Assembly (NCBI RefSeq): GCF_018446385.1
Contig: NC_055988.1
Span: 162,700,209 to 162,764,208 of the forward strand
From: Zingiber officinale
Lineage: Eukaryota; Streptophyta; Magnoliopsida; Zingiberales; Zingiberaceae
Direction of reading: 5' to 3'
DNA length: 64,000 bases
Shown: positions 35,741 to 46,611 of the stretch, piece after piece
How positions within the stretch are numbered: position 1 is the first letter of the stretch
Layout: each line of letters begins with the position of its first letter
The notes under the pieces: model-generated
What the model was told of the DNA's origin: nothing
Seen by the model: the letters and a program-made list of their open reading frames with translations, nothing else
Databases searched by the model: none
Position numbers and translations under genes: made by a program

Positions 35741-36084
35741 AGCCAGGTTGCTCTGAATTAGTGAAACCATCAATCGAGCAGGGGAGTCGTTTTTGAAAAA
35801 AGAAAATTATATATCGTGTTTGTTTAAACAAATATATATGTTTACTCCTTTAGTTTTCCCTCCAAATTTTTTTTCGAAAAATTCATTTTCATTTTTTCAC
35901 CATTGGTCAATGTTGACGAAATATTGCATTTAAAAAAAATTATAATATTAATATTATTATTATTATTATTATTATATTATTTTTTTTATCTTTTCTCGAA
36001 ATTAGTAACATATTATTTTATTTCTCTCCCGCACTACTAAGTCAAGACCTAGTCTTGGGACGAGTTTTTATTTGGTTATGCAAG
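35741..36084 (+). other. Leader of element E
   Basis: Continues the E primer-binding site. It holds a T/A-rich stretch with an (ATT)n microsatellite near 35945-35975. No coding frame. Confidence 0.6.
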
Positions 36085-36099
36085 AGCATTTTGAAATGA

Positions 36100-36860
36100 C
36101 TTACCAAGAACACTACAGCACCGCACGTCTACCACTCTTGTCCAGTGAGAATTTTGAATACTAGAAAGACCAAATGGAGCACCAACTAAAGACCCAGGCG
36201 GAGATATGGACCATGATCCAGACCGGATTTATACTCCCCACCAAAGAAGGTGCTCATCGCCTGTGACAAGTGGGATATACAAACAAGGAGAAAAATCGAG
36301 GCAGATGCAAAAGCAACATGTACACTCCTATGCGGACTGACAAATAGAGAGCTTGATCGAGTTGGAAAGTTCAACAACGCTAAGGAGTTTTGAGAAAAAT
36401 TGATCGAGCTTCATGAGATTCCATCAAAGCCAGAAGACCAAGTAAAACCTAAGTTCGAACCTGAGTATAAATCCCCAGAGTCAACTTTCGAACCAGACTC
36501 AGAAGAATCGGATTAGACCAATTTCATAGCACTGATGGCCAAGGAAGAGATAGTTGAATATGAGTCCGAATTCTAGATGGCAATAGTTAAAGGATAGAAT
36601 CCTATCATTGATTTAAAAGGTAAAATTATAAATTCAAATTTTAAATTTTACATAACTTGTTTTAAGTTCATGGAGAGATGACACCACAAAAATCAATGCC
36701 CTACTCGTAAGATTCGGACGACACAACTGGAGGAGAAGGAGAAGTCAATGCTAGGAGTTTAGAAAAGGAAGGAGCACATTGAATGCTTCAAATGCAAATG
36801 GATGAGTCACTACAAAAGTCAATGTCCAACAAGAAGACCCAAGAATCCAGGGAGAGAAAT
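36100..36860 (+). pseudogene. Decayed SIRE-type gag of element E
   Basis: Stretches in several frames match the SIRE-2 gag: MEHQLKTQAEIWTMIQTG (near 36175) corresponds to the capsid segment METFLKTQFETWMIMKTG, and IEADAKATCTLLCGL-like sequence follows at 36297. A clear CCHC knuckle CFKCKWMSHYKSQC is encoded at 36786-36828. Stops and frameshifts are frequent, so no full gag is made. Nothing resembling protease or pol follows, which marks E as a gag-only derivative. It relies on proteins from other elements for movement. Confidence 0.78.
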
Positions 36861-39340
36861 CAATATTAGTAAATTTACATTACATGAAAATCCAATTTTT
36901 GCAATATGTGTCGATATCATAGTTAATCTTTATTGCTCTGGTTTAGATTTCTCTCGAAAATTAGGTATGCATGATAATAATACAATGAATAAAGTTGATT
37001 CAAATCTAAATAAGACTAATTTAAAATTATTCAATAAAAGCAAGCAATTAACTTTTAGAAAATTAGAAAAATAAAATAATATTTTAAAAGATAAAATTGA
37101 TAAATTAGAAAAGATGGTTAATAATTTAACTAAATTATAAAATCTAAACTTAGATTACAAGTCTAAGGTAAAATTTAAACTCTACGAATCAAACTATAAT
37201 CAAGTACCTTTTAATTATGAAACTAATCAATAAATAAGAAATTAACTAATAATTGCTTGATTTGGTTGATCCATGCATAACTACCATGAACATGCATATG
37301 CTCAAAATGTCATGTCATTCATGATTATTAATTGATTAGATTATAGAAGATAAAGACTTAGGCTTGATTCACACTTGACTCGTTAGACCTAGGATTTTCA
37401 GAAAAAAAATTAAATATTTAATTTTTTTAAAAAAGTTTTATCTAGAAGTGGTTAATGATCCAATACCTAAGAAGGCTCAGTGCATCATCACAACTTAGAA
37501 ATCAATTATTGAAATAAATATTTAATTAACTAACTATTAAACCTTAGCCTAACTTAAATGTAAATCAATCCTTAGATTTTAATCTGAAGTGAAGATTAAA
37601 TTAATCATCTTACAAAACTATTCAAGTTCCCTCACTGAAAATTTAGAAAAGGGTGAGATGAACATAGGTTTAAAATAAAAAGTAGTTAACCAAATTCAAA
37701 TTAATTAAGCTCAATTCAATTAAAATTAATCCAAATTAATTAATCTAAGTTACTTTAATATTAATTAATTTTAAAATCCTAATTAATTTTAAAACTATAA
37801 TTAATTTTAAATTTTAATTAATTTCAAAACTATAATTAATTTTAAATCATAATTAATTTTAAAATTATAATTATTTTCAAATCATTATTACTTTTTAAAA
37901 TCTTAATTATTTTCAAATCATAAATTTTTAAAATCTTAATTATTTTTAAATATTAATTAATCTTCAAAATTTTAATTATCCTTAAATGTTCAAATCTAAC
38001 TAATCTTCAAATTCTAATTAATTTTTAAATTCAAACTTAAAATTCAATATTTTAAACCCAAATTTAAATTCAAACTAAAATGTAAAATTTAATATTTTTG
38101 AAATCCAAATTTAAACTCAAACTTAAATAGTGTTCAATATCATAAATATTTTTAAAAATGATAGATAAAATTAACTTCAAAATTAACTTAACTCCATCTC
38201 ATACAAACTCATAAGCTGAATATGTTTGATAACATAGAATGGGTGAGATGGAAAATTAGGAAACTAAATAATTACTTTTACTTTAAACTTAGTGTTTTAA
38301 CTTTAAACTCTCGTGCTGGGACTCTAGGACCCTAAAACTTAAAGCATTCATTTTTTTTTACATTAATTAAGGAGGAGTGAAAGGAAGTTAAGACATTAAT
38401 TTTTCTTAAATATTTTCTCAAAGTTATATTATCCTTTTTCAAGATTTCAAATCAAAGTATTTTTCAAAAAGGAAGATTAATTTTTTATTTTGCTTAACTA
38501 TTTTTGAAAAGAAGGTCTAACTATTTTTGAAAAGTACTTTTAATATTTTATTTGAAAAAGGAAGTTCAACTATTTCTAGATGGAAAACTAAGTTTTTGAA
38601 AAAATATATTTTTAATTAAGTTTTCATGTATTTACCTAAGTGTTTTAAAAATATTTTCAAAAAGCAAAGTACTTGATATAGTATTTTTAACTTAGCTAAG
38701 TATTTTTTAAAGAAATCATTTTCTTAGCTAAATATTATTACAAGGGATTCTTTTCAAAACTTAAATTTAGCTAAGTTTTTGTCAAAATCTTTTTAATGTT
38801 AACTACTTAATTAAGTTTTTTATCAAAATCTTTTTAAAACTAAGTACTTAATTAAGTTTTTATCAAATTTTTTAAGCTAAATATTTAACTAAGTTTTTGT
38901 TAAAAAATTTTAAAAGCTAAGTATTGAGCTAATTTTTTTAAAGAAAATGTTTTCAAACTAAGTATTGAGTTAAGTATTTTTCAAATACATCCTTTTCAAA
39001 ACTAGGTATTTAGCTATTTTGTTTAAAAGATAAATACGTTTTAAGCTAAGTAAGTGCTATCCTTCAGGGAGAGTTTAAAAGATTATAAAATTAGCCTTTC
39101 GGATTTAAAGATTCTTTTTCTCTCAACTTAGTACCCTTTTTTTGATATATGACAAAAGGGAAGAGAAAAGTTAAAGTTAAGAGTTAAACATAAAACATGA
39201 GCATAAGGGGGAGTTTTTTTTATATATATGTCAAAATTGTTATATTTTACTTATGCTCATTCTTAAATTCCTTTTCATTATATTACAGTAAATATTATTA
39301 TGTTTTACTTAACTTTGAATCAGGTTGTCATAATAAAAAA
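36861..39340 (+). other. Gag C-terminal remnant and AT-rich spacer of E
   Basis: From 36861 to about 37240 a Lys/Asn-rich coiled-coil-like gag tail can be followed in pieces. From 37680 to 38150 the sequence is dominated by AATTAATTTTAAA repeats, and from 38430 to 39060 by repeats around AACTAAGTATTTTTCAAA. No polymerase gene is seen. The purine tract AAAAAAGGGAAGA at 39334-39347 precedes the 3' LTR. Confidence 0.65.
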
Positions 39341-39348
39341 GGGAAGAT

Positions 39349-40784
39349 TGTTGGTATAGTGAGCACCAGACGATCGAACCTATGTTTGGATAATGACAAA
39401 TGGTTCAAAGTTAAGTTGTCTTATTATCTAACAAGTGTGATTGAGCTTGCAGGAAAGTCTTAAGTGTTCTTAGGCAACAATCCTAGTGGATACTAGGCCG
39501 ATAGAAAACCCTAGGGGGAGGTAACCCTAGGTCTTAGGGGGTGGTAACCCTAGGTTATAAAAAAACCCTAGGGGGAGGCAACCCTGGTTCTAGGGGGTGG
39601 TAACCCTAGGTGGAAAGTCTTGGCAGGTCATGAACTTTGGACAAAATCCTATAGTCGGGGAATCTAGGTGAAAATCCTGATGGTCGCGGACCAGGTGAAA
39701 GTCTGGATGGGTCGTGGAGCGGGCATCCAGCATGAAGACCTGAAGTCTCAAGCACTGAGCAAAAGTCAAGTCGGTCTGGAGGACCAGCCTGGCAACAGGT
39801 AACTTCTCCTGAGAGGAGTAGGTGAGCACACGTTCCCCGTTGAGGGAACAGTAGGCGTCAGTTTGACTTAAGATTTTTGGAGAAAAATTGAAAGTCGGAA
39901 TCGGACAGTTTGGAAGCTGTCAAAAGTTATTCTTTCATATTGCTTTAGCTGATATTTGTCTAACTTTGTTTTGCAGGAGACTAACACTTTTTGCAAGGTT
40001 AGATTTGACCTTAATCGGTCAACTGAACGTCCGGATCAGTCAACCGAACACTCCAAGAGAAGGATCAGATTTTCAACAAGTTGATCGGGTTCGACCAAGG
40101 GATTGATCGACCGAACCTGGGGTTTAGTCGACCGAATAGTGGATTGGCATTGACATGGTCAAAGCCAAGTTGATCGAACCAGATGAGCTGGGGATCAGTC
40201 GACCGAACGGCGAGATCGGTAGACCGAACAAAGACTCTTATCCGACAAGAAGCATGTGGAAGAGAAGTTAGGCAGGTTCAGAGGGTTCTGTCAATCGAAT
40301 ACCTAGATCGATCAACCGAACACCTAGATCGGTCGACCGATCAACTTCGAGTCAAAGACTGATCTCGAGATCAGTGGATCTGGATCAGATCTGGCTCGGC
40401 TATAAAAAGAGCATCGGCCAACAGCTTTGAACAACTCACTCAGAACATTATTCTTACGTGTGCGTTGCTACGGAACGACTCAATAACACCTACATGTTGT
40501 TCCAACAATCAACTATCAACTATTTACTCTTTGTTGTCGGTAAATCTTGTTTTCATTATTACACTTGTACTAGTTTTTGTAAAGTGTTTCCAAACTTATA
40601 GTGATTATCCAACATAAGCGATCAACGATCATGGACCTTGGAGTAGAAGTCACCACATGCTTCAAACCAAGTAACCAAAAGTATTAGCGATTGTTCTCTT
40701 GTTTCTTTCTAACTTCCACTGCCGAAACGAGTAAAAAAATCACGAGTGCTATTCATCCCCTTCTAGCACGTCATCGATCCTACA
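39349..40784 (+). repeat. 3' LTR of element E (1,436 bp)
   Basis: Starts TGTTGGTATAGTGAGC after a purine tract and ends CCTACA. Contains CCTAGGG repeats (39500-39620), the TCGGTCGACCGA-type array (40010-40350) and TATAAAAA at 40401-40408. Confidence 0.9.
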
Positions 40785-41340
40785 ATATTCATTTCTATTA
40801 AGTCTTGTTTTCATTGCTTTCGTGCTTAACCATTGTATTGGATTTCTCCGCCTTCAACTCATGTTCAAAGAAGGAGATCTTAGTGTGTTTTCATAGCTCT
40901 TGGACTAATAACACGAGGGTTGTAAGGAAGTAATTTATCTAGTCTCTTTCCTTTATATGTTCTTTGTATTGTTAATATGTGTCCTTGTAAAGTCAGTAAT
41001 AAGAGAAATAATTGTTTTATTTACAGGTCATTATTCATCCCTCCCTTTTAGCTCTACGAATCACTCTCGCTACACCAACACAAGCTACATCAGTATCCGA
41101 TAGGGATGAGTCTGACTCACTCCAATGGCACTTAGCTTCGGGCTGTTTGGCCATGACCAAGAGCGCGCAAAGAGTTTTGGAAAGACCAAGAAGTTTTTCA
41201 ACTGGTAGTGTGAGTCAGAGCATAGAGCTCCAATAAATTTGGCACAAGTTCAGTTTATGATGAAGAATTATCTTCATAAACTTGAGGATGTGAAAAAAGC
41301 AGAGCTGCATTTCATGTGGAATGAATAAAAGCATGTTTAT
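40785..41340 (+). other. Unassigned repeat with a short coding-like stretch
   Basis: The first 250 bp resemble an LTR downstream part (GTCTTGTTTTCATTGC, CTCCGCCTTCAACTC) with a splice-acceptor-like TTTACAG at 41022-41028. Reading frames at 41012-41236 and 41230-41330 have protein-like composition but no motif I recognise. It could be an exon fragment caught by a transposon or chance. Confidence 0.3.
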
Positions 41341-42229
41341 TGTAGTAGAATTGACAATATGTTAAAAGATATGTGATATTCGTTAATACAATAAAAATTA
41401 ATTCAATTGATTTAGCCTTTATTGAAAATATAATGTTAGATTAAAAAAGAGTGAGGATAAAATTCATATAATTAAATACGGCAAAAAGTAACAAATAGTC
41501 ACGTGACTCATGCTAATTGTCATTTTTATTTGGAAAAAAAATCAAACGTGTCCTGTTTTTTTAACAGAATCGTTAAGGGGTGTCTATTTTTATTTTACCA
41601 TCAAAATGTCTTTTTTTATTTTATACTGATTTAAGATGAGAAATTTTGTTTATAATTATTATGTAACCCTCTAACTATCTAAAATTTAGAAGGAAAAAAA
41701 AAAAATACTAATGCGGGTTCTTTAACTTTTGACCATCTAAAGTTGATATATTCTCAATTTAAATTTGTTTAAATTCATACTTGTTAAAAAGGTCATATAA
41801 ATTTTAAAGAAAATGACTTCAATTTTGATTTTATAATTTAGTTGTTTGAACTTCGCTCGACCAACTTATGCACGGTCATATTTATCCTCTAAAATATTCG
41901 AACTTTAGTCCTCTTATTACTCCGGTACTTTTACCACTACGACCGCCACAACCATAGAGGCAACTTGTCATCTTTGCACAATCTAACACTTTTGATGCAG
42001 ATCAGACAATTAAGGTCTGTCCTTCGTAGCTTTCCCTCTACTAGATTGTTATTTTTTTCTCATATATATAGTTGTATTTACCTCTTCTGCCTACCCTGAT
42101 CTTTCTCTTGCCTGACCTAAAGTAAGACAACCTCAATAGCCATTGTTCTATGGATCACATCTCCATAATTCATGACCAAATATCGAGCTAATCACACCTA
42201 GATAGAGGGGGCCAAATCATCAATAAAAT
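41341..42229. other. AT-rich intergenic DNA
   Basis: No gene, RNA or clear repeat boundary seen on either strand. Confidence 0.5.
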
Positions 42230-42540
42230 GATTTTATTGTAGTCTACCAACATCTTATGAACTTATCAATGGAAAGAACTCTGCCAATTTATCAAATTCA
42301 ACACAATACTCCACATTCTGACAGCCGTACTCGAGAGCCATGAACTTCCCCCTCTTTTGGGCCTCATCCCCTCAAGAAAAATTTTCATTTAGACACTTTC
42401 TTGAAGATGTTGTAAGGAATAGGTTCATTCTCAAACACAGCCATGCAGTTCGTTCAACCTTGTCCTCATCCCTAGCGATTGCCAGACGATCATCATGTGA
42501 TCGAAGTATTTCCCCGTCCATATCTCTCTAATGGGAAAGC
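42230..42540 (-). pseudogene. Possible remnant of a gypsy gag
   Basis: On the minus strand, pieces such as HDDRLAIARDEDKVERTAWL and KFMALEYGCQNVEYCVEFDKL resemble the gag domain of gypsy elements, where the polypeptide has a segment of the form M-x-V-x-E-Y-x-x-x-F-x-x-L. Stops and one frameshift break the frame. No LTR could be tied to it. Confidence 0.45.
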
Positions 42541-42782
42541 ACTCTTACATCAACAAAATATATGTTCATGTTATAAAGGAAAGGTGCCACCATGTTATAA
42601 AAATATAACATGATCATAGTTGTTGCTCATAGATGTCCACTTGTTCCAACACAAGTATGACTTACTCTCCTCCTCACCTATGACTAGAGAATTTTTTCTC
42701 ATAACCGATTTGACCTTACCAATAGACTTACCTATTATACCAATGGCTCTAGTACAAAGATTCAACTCACCAATTTCAACCA

Positions 42783-43630
42783 CACCACCCTAAGAGGATA
42801 GGATAAAAGATGGAGATTTGATCAACTTAAGATGAAATTTGGTCGACCAAAATAATTGCTCGAAAGATGTCTCGACCAACCCAAGCAAAGTTCCCCAACC
42901 AACTTAGGCTTGAGAAAAGAGTGTCAACAAATTTTAGATGTTGGAAATCAGCAATTTAGATAGGGCCAAAAATGGAAGACCAAACCATGTTTATGTTAAC
43001 AAAACATGTAACACGAGTCCCAATTGATATAACTAATTCACATGAGGATATACCAATCACAACAGCAAAATAATGGAACATGTTAACCACTTAGAAAGTA
43101 AGTTCGAACATCTAACTTAACAAGCATAAAGATAATGGCAACTTGTCATATTAACAACTAAGAGAATGATAGGTCTTACCATCTGCGATGCTTTGATACC
43201 ACTCTCTCCACCCTAGGAGAATAGGTTGAAAGATGGGGTTTGGTCGACCAAGGAAAATCCTTTGGTCAACCTAGTCTACATATGGTCAACAAAGATGAAA
43301 CTTAGTAAACTAAAATACTTGCTAGAAACATGTGTTGACCAACGTAGGAAAGTTTTTTGACCAACTTAGGCTTAGGAAAAAAGTGTTGACCAACATTAGA
43401 TGTTAGACCAACAAACTAGAGAGCTAAAAATGAGGTTCGAAACCATGTTTGTGCCAATGAAACATCCAACACAATTGATACTAGTAATCCACATGAAAAT
43501 ATATCAACCGCGATAACAAAAATAGAACCTGTTAACCACTTAGAAAGAAAGTCCTAACATTTAACACAGTATTCTTAAAGATAACGAAACCTCACCATAC
43601 TAACAACTAAGAGAATGATAGATGGTACCA
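42783..43630 (-). repeat. Tandem duplication of about 420 bp, possibly two LTRs
   Basis: 42783-43195 and 43206-43630 align along their length with many substitutions (shared blocks such as CATGTTAACCACTTAGAAAG and ACAACTAAGAGAATGATAG). At 43195-43204 between them the minus strand reads TGGTATCAAAGC, a near match to the initiator-Met primer-binding site. This would suit two short LTRs with almost no internal region, oriented minus. Confidence 0.6.
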
Positions 43631-43639
43631 TCCTACAAA

Positions 43640-44046
43640 ACAAAAATAAAACTATGAGCAAGCTTCATTCTACCACTGAGTGCGTCAACTCAAAAGGAAA
43701 TAAGTTCAATAAAAAGTTAAAGTTGCTACAACGCCCAACATGAACTAGTAACTTAGATAGTTTCACTAGTTAAAATTGTTGGCATCACTTTATCTCTATC
43801 ACTGAGCTCCCTATTGTATCATGCTTCTTCTCACTTGTGGATTTGGAGACAACAATAAGGGTATCCAAGCAGTATCAATTATGTTATTGAGCATTATCAC
43901 CATAACTATTTAACCACCGTGTAAACAACTTATACATACATTCAATAGAATTACTAAAATAACAAAGAATAACTACTACATGCCAATTGGTATCAATATA
44001 TGTACACTCTACATATATGGTGGTAGAATAACTACCATCCCTTTGA
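43640..44046. other. Intergenic DNA without recognised features
   Basis: No coding frame or repeat recognised. Confidence 0.5.
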
Positions 44047-44062
44047 TATCAATACAAAGTGT

Positions 44063-44323
44063 GTGCGCTTTTATTTTTAAGCTAGCACCAAGTATCCAAC
44101 CCTTTAGGACGACTAATCCTAGGGATGACTGACTTGATCCCACAAAAGTTTCCCACCAACTATCAGAGTCAATCCGAAAGTGCTTGTAGCGGGTGACCCA
44201 ACATCCCAAGTTTATCATCTCACTGGAGGAAAATATCCTACAATGTGTCGTAGCTGGGAATTGAACCATGGGTGTTTAGGAGACTGCATGGTCACCTTGC
44301 CGCTGCGCCGTAGCCCGGGGCAG
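44063..44323 (-). mobile_element. tRNA-derived SINE (261 bp) with a 16-bp target duplication
   Basis: Flanked by the perfect direct repeat TATCAATACAAAGTGT (44047-44062 and 44324-44339). On the minus strand the body begins CTGCCCCGGGCTACGG, has an A-box-like CGGCGCAGCGG and a B-box GGTTCAATTCC about 40 bp later, which are the RNA polymerase III promoter parts of a tRNA-derived SINE. The 3' end is AT-rich. It codes for nothing and depends on LINE enzymes for movement. Confidence 0.88.
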
Positions 44324-44485
44324 TATCAATACAAAGTGTTGGTGCATGTGGCGGTTGTATGTTTCCATTTTTTGAGTAGCTTGTAATGAATTTAAGCACT
44401 TATTGTTGGTTTTACAGTTAGTGTTGATGTTCTTGTAGCACTGTTATAAAGTTACATATAGTGTACTCATGAAAGTTTTACCAAC

Positions 44486-44603
44486 TACCCCCTAGCCACT
44501 GGTCGGCTATAAGTTGATTACGTGATTTACATCCTTTCACATAACTTGGAGACGGGCTGTGAGGGAGCCTGGGGTGAATGTAATCACATCACCTTTTGCT
44601 ACA
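44486..44603 (+). mobile_element. 5'-truncated SINE with a 17-bp target duplication
   Basis: Flanked by ATGAAAGTTTTACCAAC (44469-44485) and ATGAAAATTTTACCAAC (44604-44620), one mismatch. The body has CGTGATTTACATCC and GGAGACGGGCTGTGAGGGAGC, close to the 3' domain of the SINE at 49557-49801 (CGTGATTTACCTC, GGGACGGATTGGTGAGGG). No A-box or B-box is present, so it is a truncated copy of a related SINE. Confidence 0.75.
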
Positions 44604-44620
44604 ATGAAAATTTTACCAAC

Positions 44621-45113
44621 ATTTTTTTGTAGGGTTTGAATACCTATTTTCCCAAGGCATGTCAAAATAATTGAAAATGTCATCCTCAAGGAGGGAAGGT
44701 CACCTTCAGGGCATGATAATCATTTAGAATGCAGATGCATATACAAGAGCTAGTGCTCTAGGGCATGTTTCATGGATTTCCCTTGAATTGTGGCAATCCT
44801 GAAAACAAGGCTGGGGGGGGGGGGGGGGGGGGACATGAGCATCTAATACCATGAAGAACTTATGTCACTCTATGATATAAAAGATATGCCTTCCATAAGT
44901 TTGTAGGGAAAGGAACTGCACCACCAAACTGAACAATTGTGCTGATAATATTGGATTTCAGGATCACATGCAAGTCAAAAGTATTCTGATCGAACGAGTA
45001 TCAACAAAATTAGTGTAAACTGCAAAGGCTAACAAGTAACAACTGAGGAGCAGTGTAGGAGCACTCACAGATGCCTCCGTTGTCTCTAGTCTTATGTAAT
45101 GGCATATATTTTT
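44621..45113. other. Intergenic DNA with a 20-bp poly-G tract
   Basis: No gene seen. A perfect run of 20 G lies at 44813-44832. The right end would contain the 3' untranslated region of the gene at 45114-45801. Confidence 0.6.
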
Positions 45114-45801
45114 TTACATTGGCAGTGCAGCAGGCAAATCTATCAAAGCCAACTCCTTCATTCGCTTCCTCTTCCTCCTACCACCCTTCCCCTGCTGGCC
45201 GGTGCGAGCGGTGGCAGCGGAGGGGCGATTGAGCCGAGCTCTCGGAGCGGTCTGCGATGGTGTCTCCACCACATCTGCACCCGCCGCGCTAAAGGAGAGA
45301 ACGGAGCCCAAGGGGCACTCCTGCCAGCCAAGTGCATCGATACCCTGCTTCGCCTCTTCCAGCGACATCATCGTAAGAGGAACCGAGGCCTTCAGCCGCT
45401 CCCGCACGGTGGACCTCTCCGGAGGCATCAAGTCGAGCGACTCGATGGCATTCAGGATGAGCTCCTGAATAGAACAAAACGGTAAAGACAGAATGCAAAG
45501 GCTCGATTCTCAATTCAACAGGGAGGAGAGGGCACCTTTGGCCATCGATGCAGCTTCACAAATCCATGCATAACGATGATCTGATCCAGATCACAAAACA
45601 AACGACCACATCAGGGCAAAATCATTAGGATCCAGAAGGAAACGGAGTCCAGACAAGATGGCGTCAGAGAGGAAAGGAATAAGGAAGAAGGGGTACCTGG
45701 TTGAGCTGGTAATGGGAGAGGAGGTGGCGGAGATGAGGGTTGTGGAAGAAACCGGCGTATTCCTCCAGAGTGATCGACTTCGCCTCCTTCCCTCCTTTCA
45801 T
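45114..45801 (-). CDS. Small DUF7787-type protein, two exons (45697-45801, 45114-45464)
   Basis: The function is unknown. Exon 1 (35 codons) starts MKGGKEAKSITLEEYAGFFH and ends HYQLNQ at a CAG/GTACCC donor. The 232-bp intron ends TTCTATTCAG, and exon 2 continues in phase zero with ELILNAIESLDLMPPERSTV, then SLEEAKQGIDALGWQECPL and a Lys/Arg-rich C-terminal tail (GGRRKRKRMKEL) that may be a nuclear signal. The total is 151 residues. The order (TLEEY, helical repeat, SLDLMPPERST, DLNWQEC-like) matches the plant family I know as DUF7787; the family name is from memory. GC-rich codons and clean splice sites argue that it is a real gene. SINEs and a Mutator-type element lie nearby. Start chosen as the first ATG in frame after the pyrimidine-rich leader. 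Confidence 0.85.
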
Positions 45802-46270
45802 TTCTTCTCTTTCGTCTCCCCGGAGAGGACTGGCCTTCGACTCTTGTCCACATTGTCAAGTTATCGAATCGCTCCTTCTTTTTCCGATATTTACGAAACA
45901 ATGCCACTCAGTAATTTACTAAGCAGCCACCTAAATTTCCTCCAACCAGATTGATTTCTTTTTCAAAAACTTGATGCATGATTTAATAATTTAAAAAGTA
46001 TATGATTTAAATATTTACACATCTTAATTGCATAGTTCATTCAGGATATTTTTTCCTTTCGGTGAGAAGTGAACCTGCGAATATTAGTCATTTGAATATA
46101 TTTTTATGAGTATTTTTTTTTTTCGATGAAAATTTTTTATGGGATTAGATGGATCATATCCAAAAATAATTGTTCGAAGAGAGTAGATATTTGAGTTACT
46201 AAAAATTAAAAAAATGAATGTTTGATAATACAATGGGTATAGAAACCTAAAACCTAGATGTTAAAATCCT
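45802..46270. other. Upstream region of the DUF7787-type gene
   Basis: A pyrimidine-rich stretch just upstream (45802-45840) is a likely 5' untranslated leader on the minus strand. No clear TATA box was seen. The rest is AT-rich. Confidence 0.4.
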
Positions 46271-46271
46271 T

Positions 46272-46590
46272 TCCTCAGACATAGTACAACGGTAAGGTAT
46301 TTGATGGATACATAGGGCACCACGGTTCAATAATCAACTAGGACTTGCACAAGCGTTTAATTGGAGGAAAGGTTGTGAGGACTACACATGATTCGATTAC
46401 CCAATTGGGGTATGAACAACCCTACAATGACAGAAAAAATTATGGAGGTTGACTACATGCACACTATCATTAGTACTTTCGGATTTACTAAGTAGATGAA
46501 CCAGGAGGAAAATTGTTCATTTTCAAGATTAGTCGGATTTATAGAGATCTAGACACATGAATTATCTAAAAAAAATAAATGAATATGTGA
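46272..46590 (+). mobile_element. Probable tRNA-derived SINE
   Basis: TAGTACAACGG (46285-46295) matches the A-box consensus TRGYNNANNGG exactly, and about 35 bp later ACGGTTCAATAATC is a weak B-box. Downstream is a stretch of about 230 bp without coding frames, ending in an A-rich run near 46568-46576. I could not find a convincing target duplication, so the ends are approximate. Confidence 0.5.
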
Positions 46591-46611
46591 AACTCATATA
46601 AGAAAATACTA

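Larger units (their letters stand above)
24186..40784 (+). mobile_element. Gag-only SIRE-like element E, interrupted
   Basis: The 5' LTR (24186-25532) and 3' LTR (39349-40784) are homologous. Between them, once the Tekay insertion 25544-35735 is removed, about 3.6 kb remain: primer-binding site, a decayed gag with one zinc knuckle, an AT-rich spacer and a polypurine tract. No protease, integrase, RT or RNase H is visible, so E is non-autonomous. Copia I abuts the start of the 5' LTR, where about the first 110 bp of the LTR are missing. Confidence 0.85.

Noticed and set aside
45099-45485. Plus-strand reading frame opposite the DUF7787-type gene
   Set aside because: The minus strand has splice sites and a recognisable family; the plus frame has neither.
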